Positions 56,291 through 64,000 of a DNA stretch of 64,000 nt are shown here, in pieces. Origin of the DNA: Gadus chalcogrammus (Eukaryota; Chordata; Actinopteri; Gadiformes; Gadidae); contig NC_079425.1 of assembly GCF_026213295.1 (NCBI RefSeq), positions 12,248,821-12,312,820 on the forward strand, given 5' to 3'. Made by a program: the position numbers and the translations under genes. The stretch's first letter is position 1. Each line of letters starts with the position of its first letter. Under the pieces are notes generated by a model. It saw only the letters and a program-made list of their open reading frames with translations, had not been told where the DNA came from and did not search any database.

Positions 56291-57153
56291 TTTCACAAAT
56301 CGTAGCCTTATTTTTTTTTAATTGTTTTATCGTGTTGTTTTTGTATGTGTATTGTCACTAAATGGGATTTATAACGTTGCTGAAGCATTCGGCTGAATTC
56401 ATGACATAGAAGTTAACTGCCCTCGTACAAATTATGAATGTTATCCTGCAGAGCCTGTATCCGTTTATTATTATCATTCCAATAATAAGGCTTTGATAAT
56501 AAAACATTTTTTACACGATATAGGACAACCAAAAAATGTATCTGCCTTAATCCCTGTGTTGGTTAGACCTTTTATCTGTTCAATTATTTGAATAATTAAA
56601 AAAATACGATTTGCGAGATACTGGTTAAAAATACTCTGATAGTTATTACAGGCTTTTATGCTGACTGAAGACAGTATTTTGGTCCTCCACAATTATTGAA
56701 ACTACATTTAAACAACGTTTTTTTAATTGTGGATTAATGAGATGTTACATTTATATTAAACGTTTAAGACATACTTTCAAATATTACATTTCAAGGCATG
56801 TGCCATAATTCATATGTCTATGAACCTAAACTAAACTAAACAGAGGTGCGTGTATTCAACTTGATTGACCCGTCAACAATTTGAACAGGCATATGGCTTC
56901 TAATAATAATGTCTAATCATTTAAAAAAAATAATGCAATGACAAAGAAATACAGGCTAGCGAATATTATTTTTATGGGCCTATATGTTTCTTTGCCTGTT
57001 GTCTTTGTAATAGCAGACAATGCAACATTAATCGTTAAAGGTCCATATCAATATTAATACATTTATTTAATATTAATCAGGCAGAGTGGATAGAATGTAA
57101 TATTTCAGACAGCTCGGAGGAGGAGGTGGTTTTATTGCTTTTCTCCTGGTGAC
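56291..57153. other. Non-coding AT-rich flank downstream of pou4f1
   Basis: No coding frame or named repeat. Confidence 0.5.
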
Positions 57154-57218
57154 GAGGAGGAGGAGGAGGAGGAGGAGGAGGAGGAGGAGGAGGAGGAGGA
57201 GGAGGAGGAGGAGGAGGA
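57154..57218. repeat. (GGA)n trinucleotide microsatellite
   Basis: About 21 perfect AGG/GGA units. Confidence 0.97.
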
Positions 57219-57721
57219 CGTGAGTAAAATGTTACGTCTGTAGTCTCATGTGGCCGACAGATCTTTTTGATTTACAGAAGCACTTGAAGGATAATATACA
57301 TTTAATTTTTTTGTAAATACATTTTACAATGTTGGATGCCAATTGTAATCGGTGGCATAATTGTAGGCATAATATTAGCCATGTAAGAGTAAACAAAAAA
57401 TGTTGTGATTTCTAAAACCTTTTAGAGTATTTTACAATATTTTAAAATAGTTTGTATATATATATTTTTTCTTGCTCTTTAAAATGTTGATTAATCAAAC
57501 ATTCACACGAATAAGGCAACAAAATCAAAACATGTAGGCCCATAGTTGTATATTATTCATAGATATAGCCTACTATAATGTACATAATGTATAGGCTATA
57601 GGGCTATTTTAAAGTAGATCAAATGGTGATATTTCAGCACCAAAGGGTCCGTCTAGAATAGATTGATGCATTATTAAAACCTGCAGGTCCACTATATCTA
57701 AATCTATCCATTTATGATGTA

Positions 57722-57725
<4 letters not shown>
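57219..57725. other. Non-coding AT-rich spacer
   Basis: Nothing recognised. Confidence 0.5.

Positions 57726-57806
<81 letters not shown>
57726..57806. repeat. (CT)n microsatellite
   Basis: Perfect CT, about 40 units. Confidence 0.98.
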
Positions 57807-57810
<4 letters not shown>

Positions 57811-58672
57811 ATGCTATGGCGCCCATATGGGCTATCCAATGTCTCTGGGGAGCTCTCTGCTTAGGGCCCTGCTGAAGTAGCACATCCTATATGTGGGAAT
57901 GTATTTAATATATTTAGCATAGAATAATATAATATATTGGATGTGTATTGATGTAGGGATGGCCGCAGGGGAGACGGAGGTTCCCATCTGCCTGCCGCCA
58001 TTTATCAGGCACAGGCAGACAGACAGGCAGAGAGACAGACAGGTAGACAGACAGGTAGACTGACATTCAGACCGATGGAAAGACAGCAAACCTCCTCAGA
58101 GCTCATGTTCAGATAACGGAGAAAAGCGACATACAAAGTGGTCTCCTGTTAACCTCGCATAATATATATTTTTAAATCGATCCTGAAAAATAATAGTATT
58201 ACAGAATAATACAATTAATTAAAAATAATTTCATTCAATTATGTATTATTGTAATGACGCCACTCATATAAGAGGCCCTACTCTGCCACGGGACAGGTTT
58301 GGTTCTCGGTTCTATCTCAGACCAGTGGGGGCTTGTGTCGACCACCGGGAGCAGAAATGAATCTGCAGCCTGTTATAGTGGAGATGCAACTAACCATAAC
58401 TGACTGACTGGCTCACTCACTCATTAACTGACTGATAGACAAACAAACTGATCAACTTACTGACTAACTGCCTAGATAGCAACCTACTAAGAAACCACAA
58501 GAGCGGGATCTGATCCCAGATATTAAGGGTGCCAAAAGATGATCTTACGATGACAACGCTGACAGTAAAAGCAGAAATACACAAACAAAACAAAAAAACC
58601 TTATTATTTATTGGTGTTTATAACAGATATTTTCTTTGTGTGCGTTGCTTCCTCTAGCCCAACAGTGAGACG
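57807..58672. other. Non-coding spacer
   Basis: A short GACAGACAGGCAGAGAG-type degenerate tract lies at 58013-58065 and CTGACTGACTGGC words at 58398-58475. No gene. Confidence 0.5.
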
Positions 58673-58820
<148 letters not shown>

Positions 58821-58873
58821 ATACACCACGGGAGAAGGTTGGCCTTTGAATGGAAATGTCAAACTGGTGTGTA

Positions 58874-58911
58874 CTGTGTGTGTGTGTTTGTGTGCGTGTG
58901 TGTGTGTGTGG
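58874..58911. repeat. (TG)n imperfect microsatellite
   Basis: Short TG run in inverted orientation to the CA array 56 bp upstream. Confidence 0.95.
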
Positions 58912-60490
<1,579 letters not shown>

Positions 60491-60809
60491 CAGCTCTAGG
60501 CTGAACTCTGTTCCGTTCCCAGCTCTAGTCTGAACTCTGTTCTGTTCCCAGCTCTAGTCTGAACTCCGTTCTGTTCCCAGCTCTAGTCTGAACTCTGTTC
60601 TGTTCCCAGCTCTAGTCTGAACTCTGTTCTGTTCCCAGCTCTAGTCTGAACTCTGTTCTGTTCCCAGCTCTAGTCTGAACTCCGTTCTGTTCCCAGCTCT
60701 AGTCTGAACTCTGTTCTGTTCCCAGCTCTAGTCTGAACTCTGTTCTGTTCCCAGCTCTAGTCTGAACTCCGATCTGTTCCTAGGTATAGTCTGAACTCTG
60801 TTCTGTTCT
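60491..60809. repeat. 29-bp minisatellite, 11 copies
   Basis: Units start every 29 bp (60491, 60520, 60549, 60578, 60607, 60636, 60665, 60694, 60723, 60752, 60781): CAGCTCTAGTCTGAACTCTG + TTCTGTTCC. Nearly homogeneous. Copies 3, 7 and 10 share a CTC to CTCC change. The last copy is degenerate. Confidence 0.97.
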
Positions 60810-60814
60810 TTAGG

Positions 60815-61379
60815 TGTTCTTTCTTAAATCTCTAGGTGCTCTGAAAGACCCCACTCATGTGTTCAAGAAGGAAGTATTTGTAAAATGAATGCATAAACAA
60901 AAACCTGTTTATTAGATATCCGTTATTTTGTTAGATATTAATTAAATATTTGTATCTATAATTGTTTTAGATATATATAATTGTATTATTAATATTATAA
61001 AAAATATATATGAAATAACTAATTGTCCAACATATAGTTGACCAAGTAGTCCAGTAACAAACATTTGGATCCTTACCTAAACCAGGTCCCTAGTGGTTTC
61101 AGGTCTCAGTGTGTGGTCTTGGAGGGTCAGAGTGGGGGGGGTTTGCTGGTGTGTGTGGTCTGGGAGGCGTGGTGGGGGACTTGGGAATGTGCGTGGTCTT
61201 TGGGGTTAGGGTGGTCTTGCAGAGTCTGGGGGCAGAGGGGGTATTGGGTGTTGTGCAGGTGTGTTTGGTCTGGAGGCTGGTTGGGGGGGGGGTCTCTGCC
61301 ACCCCAGCCTCATAATGAGGAGAGAGTGTAGGCGGTCACCAGCCGCCAGTGCGCCATCAAATATTCATCAGCCTTGATT
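60815..61379. other. Non-coding; TG/GGTCT-rich degenerate tract
   Basis: 61110-61300 has loose GTGTGGTCTTGGxGG repetition. Frames on both strands are low complexity. 61320-61380 (e.g. GCCATCAAATATTCATCAGC) is CNE-like. Confidence 0.4.
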
Positions 61380-61470
61380 ACACACACGCACACACATGCA
61401 AACACACATGCACACTCACAACGCATGCAGGCAGACACACACACACACACACACACAGACACACACACAG
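61380..61470. repeat. (CA)n imperfect microsatellite
   Basis: CA with GCA, AAA and GGCAG interruptions. The following 61472-61560 segment (e.g. CAGCGAATGAAATTGAATG) is complex and CNE-like. Confidence 0.9.
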
Positions 61471-61637
61471 GCCCATGCCGGCAGCAGCGAATGAAATTGA
61501 ATGAAATAGCCCGCAAGTTTCTAATATGGCGCCACGCTCGAATGAACATGAGATTATGGAGAGGTCACCTGGAGAGAGAGGGTGAGCGAAAGTGAAGTCA
61601 GGGAGGAGGGAGAGTGAGTGAGTGAATGAGAGATAGT

Positions 61638-61639
<2 letters not shown>

Positions 61640-61700
<61 letters not shown>
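61640..61700. repeat. (GA)n microsatellite
   Basis: Perfect GA, about 30 units. Confidence 0.98.
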
Positions 61701-61707
<7 letters not shown>

Positions 61708-61939
61708 AAGAAAGGGCGGGAGGTAGAGAGAGGTTGACGTGGAGCACATTAAATATTTCATGAGGTATTGGAGTGGAGAGGAAGGTTAGTTCAACTCATC
61801 TTACAGTATTTGTATTTGTGTGTGTTTCTTCTCTAATAAGAGTAAAATGAGGAAAGCATCAATTATCCAATTACATCCAATTACATTGTGTCACTAAATT
61901 TGTTCTGAGCCTGGTGGAATGCACACACATTCACACCTT

Positions 61940-62304
<365 letters not shown>

Positions 62305-62598
62305 GCTTAACGGTTGTTGCCGGTTGACCCGTAAGGAACAAATATAAACACGAGGACAAAAATAAATCTATCCAAAATGATGAAAATTATATGAAAGATA
62401 GAGAGAGACAATAGAAAGAGGAAGAAGGTAGGTAATACAGGGACAGAGATAAATGGTTGGGATGGTTGGGAACGAAAAAGAGAAAAATAGAGTCAGATTG
62501 GGACAGGGGTAGAGGGAGGTAAAGGGAGAGAGATTTAGGGGGAGAGGTAGCGAAATATAAAGAGGTAGAGAGCGATATAGATAGAAAGAGAGAAGTAG

Positions 62599-62599
<1 letters not shown>

Positions 62600-62661
<62 letters not shown>
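62600..62661. repeat. (GA)n microsatellite
   Basis: Perfect GA; purine-rich degenerate lead-in from 62395. Confidence 0.98.
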
Positions 62662-62665
<4 letters not shown>

Positions 62666-62750
62666 GTCATCTTTCTGGGCCATCGATTGTCTGGTTGATC
62701 TCAGGAGCTTCTTGTTTCTCACAATGAAATACCATCCTGAAGATCCCCTT

Positions 62751-62783
62751 ACACACACACAGAGACACACACACACACACACT

Positions 62784-62868
<85 letters not shown>

Positions 62869-62876
62869 GCACATAA

Positions 62877-62913
<37 letters not shown>

Positions 62914-62995
62914 AGGCATGTAAGCAAGCACAGACATGAATGCATGCAAGCAGACACACACACACACACCACACACACAAACACACACACGCACG
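62751..62995. repeat. (CA)n compound microsatellite
   Basis: Perfect CA about 62786-62864, then imperfect CA with AAGCAAGCA-type islands. Confidence 0.97.
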
Positions 62996-63735
62996 TACAC
63001 ACAACCCGTTGATCTAAAACTGCTGCTCTCAGCAGTTGTTTTGACTTGGATCATTTCTACAACCACCAGCTTTCCAACTTAGATGCATCCATTCTCCAAC
63101 CCTGGTACAACATGCCTTGCTGCTGGCCTGCATCTAGGAACACAGGACACATTGAGCGGTCTATGTGACGTTTTTCTGATGATGCCGGTTTTCTTGTCAT
63201 GAAATTGTTTTTACTAGCAACGCCCCAAGGTTTTCCTCGATACAGCTCCTCCTCCTCCACCTCCTTCTACTCCTCTCACCTACTCCTTCTTTCGAAGGAG
63301 TTAGGCTGACAAGAGGATCATATCAGTAAATTAACGAGAGCACGCAGACGCACACACCCACTCAGTGGCAGGATTCCAATAGTCATCGATCCATAATCTA
63401 GTTTTCCATGATCTCCATTCTATTCGCTGTACGAATTGTCCAATTGCCAAAGATTCTTGAAATAAGCTTAATTGGCCAATGAGGCACATTAGGGACCAAG
63501 GATACATTATTGTGTACTTTATCACCACATGAGTGGCTACGAAATCTCAACGTTTTTGACCCAGACCATGAACCCAGACCGTGTCGTCTCTCTGACACTG
63601 ATGCAGCTCAGCTTCAGCTGGCCCAATTCAACATTGCTTCTTCCATTGTGCTTCACGATTACTCTTCATGCAAGGTTGGATAGAGGCTGGTGTGTACTTG
63701 CTTCTTATAGCTGAGAGTCCAGAGGGAGGGATAAA

Positions 63736-63737
<2 letters not shown>
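62996..63737. other. Non-coding unique sequence
   Basis: Short frames on both strands (63057-63260, 63331-63598) lack recognisable features. Confidence 0.5.

Positions 63738-63820
<83 letters not shown>
63738..63820. repeat. (GA)n microsatellite
   Basis: Perfect GA, about 41 units. Confidence 0.98.
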
Positions 63821-63825
<5 letters not shown>

Positions 63826-64000
63826 ATTATCAAACGATCATCCTCACCTATGGTAATATAAGCAATCAGCGTTAAATGTTTCGTAGTTTAGTGTGATATG
63901 GTTTTGGTTAGTTTAGTGTTGAAGTTGTTTTGTAGTTTGGTGTTTACTTTGTTATGTCGTTTTGGATTTTCGGTGTTATGTTTTTTAGTGGTAAGCTTGT

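Overview
ORGANISM. This is vertebrate, almost certainly teleost, chromosomal DNA. It has spliced genes with GT-AG introns, a 5'-truncated L2/CR1-type LINE fragment, MITE-like repeats of fish type and extremely dense (CA)n, (CT)n and (TCTG)n microsatellites. Such microsatellite density is known in codfishes (Gadiformes, e.g. Atlantic cod), so a gadid is my best guess; this is inference, because no species-specific marker was recognised. LAYOUT. (1) 1-43.8 kb: no protein-coding gene was recognised. It holds about 45 long simple repeats, several minisatellites built from 20-29 bp monomers (some with higher-order structure), MITE-like inverted repeats, and non-repetitive islands of mixed composition that look like conserved non-coding elements (candidate regulatory DNA). 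(2) 43.9-50.9 kb: obi1 (rnf219; ORC ubiquitin ligase 1), + strand, six coding exons, 693 aa, with a compound minisatellite in intron 5. (3) 53.3-54.9 kb: pou4f1 (brn3a), + strand, two coding exons, 374 aa. (4) 55-64 kb: downstream flank with simple repeats, a 29-bp minisatellite and no recognised gene. GENES TOGETHER. OBI1 and POU4F1 are also adjacent and co-oriented in human (chromosome 13q31), so this is conserved microsynteny. They do different jobs: obi1 is a nuclear RING E3 acting on the origin recognition complex, and pou4f1 is a POU-homeodomain factor of sensory neurons and retinal ganglion cells. Only about 2.4 kb separates the obi1 stop from the pou4f1 start, so the obi1 3'UTR and the pou4f1 promoter share a short interval. 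Long dinucleotide arrays are absent from about 37.5 to 57.7 kb, exactly the gene block, and dense on both sides. HONEST LIMIT. I found no new enzymatic, defence or mobile system. The most unusual content is repeat architecture: higher-order minisatellites, one starting at a splice donor; palindromic elements; a near-perfect 558-bp TCTG array. Next come candidate translational and transcriptional control signals at pou4f1 and obi1.
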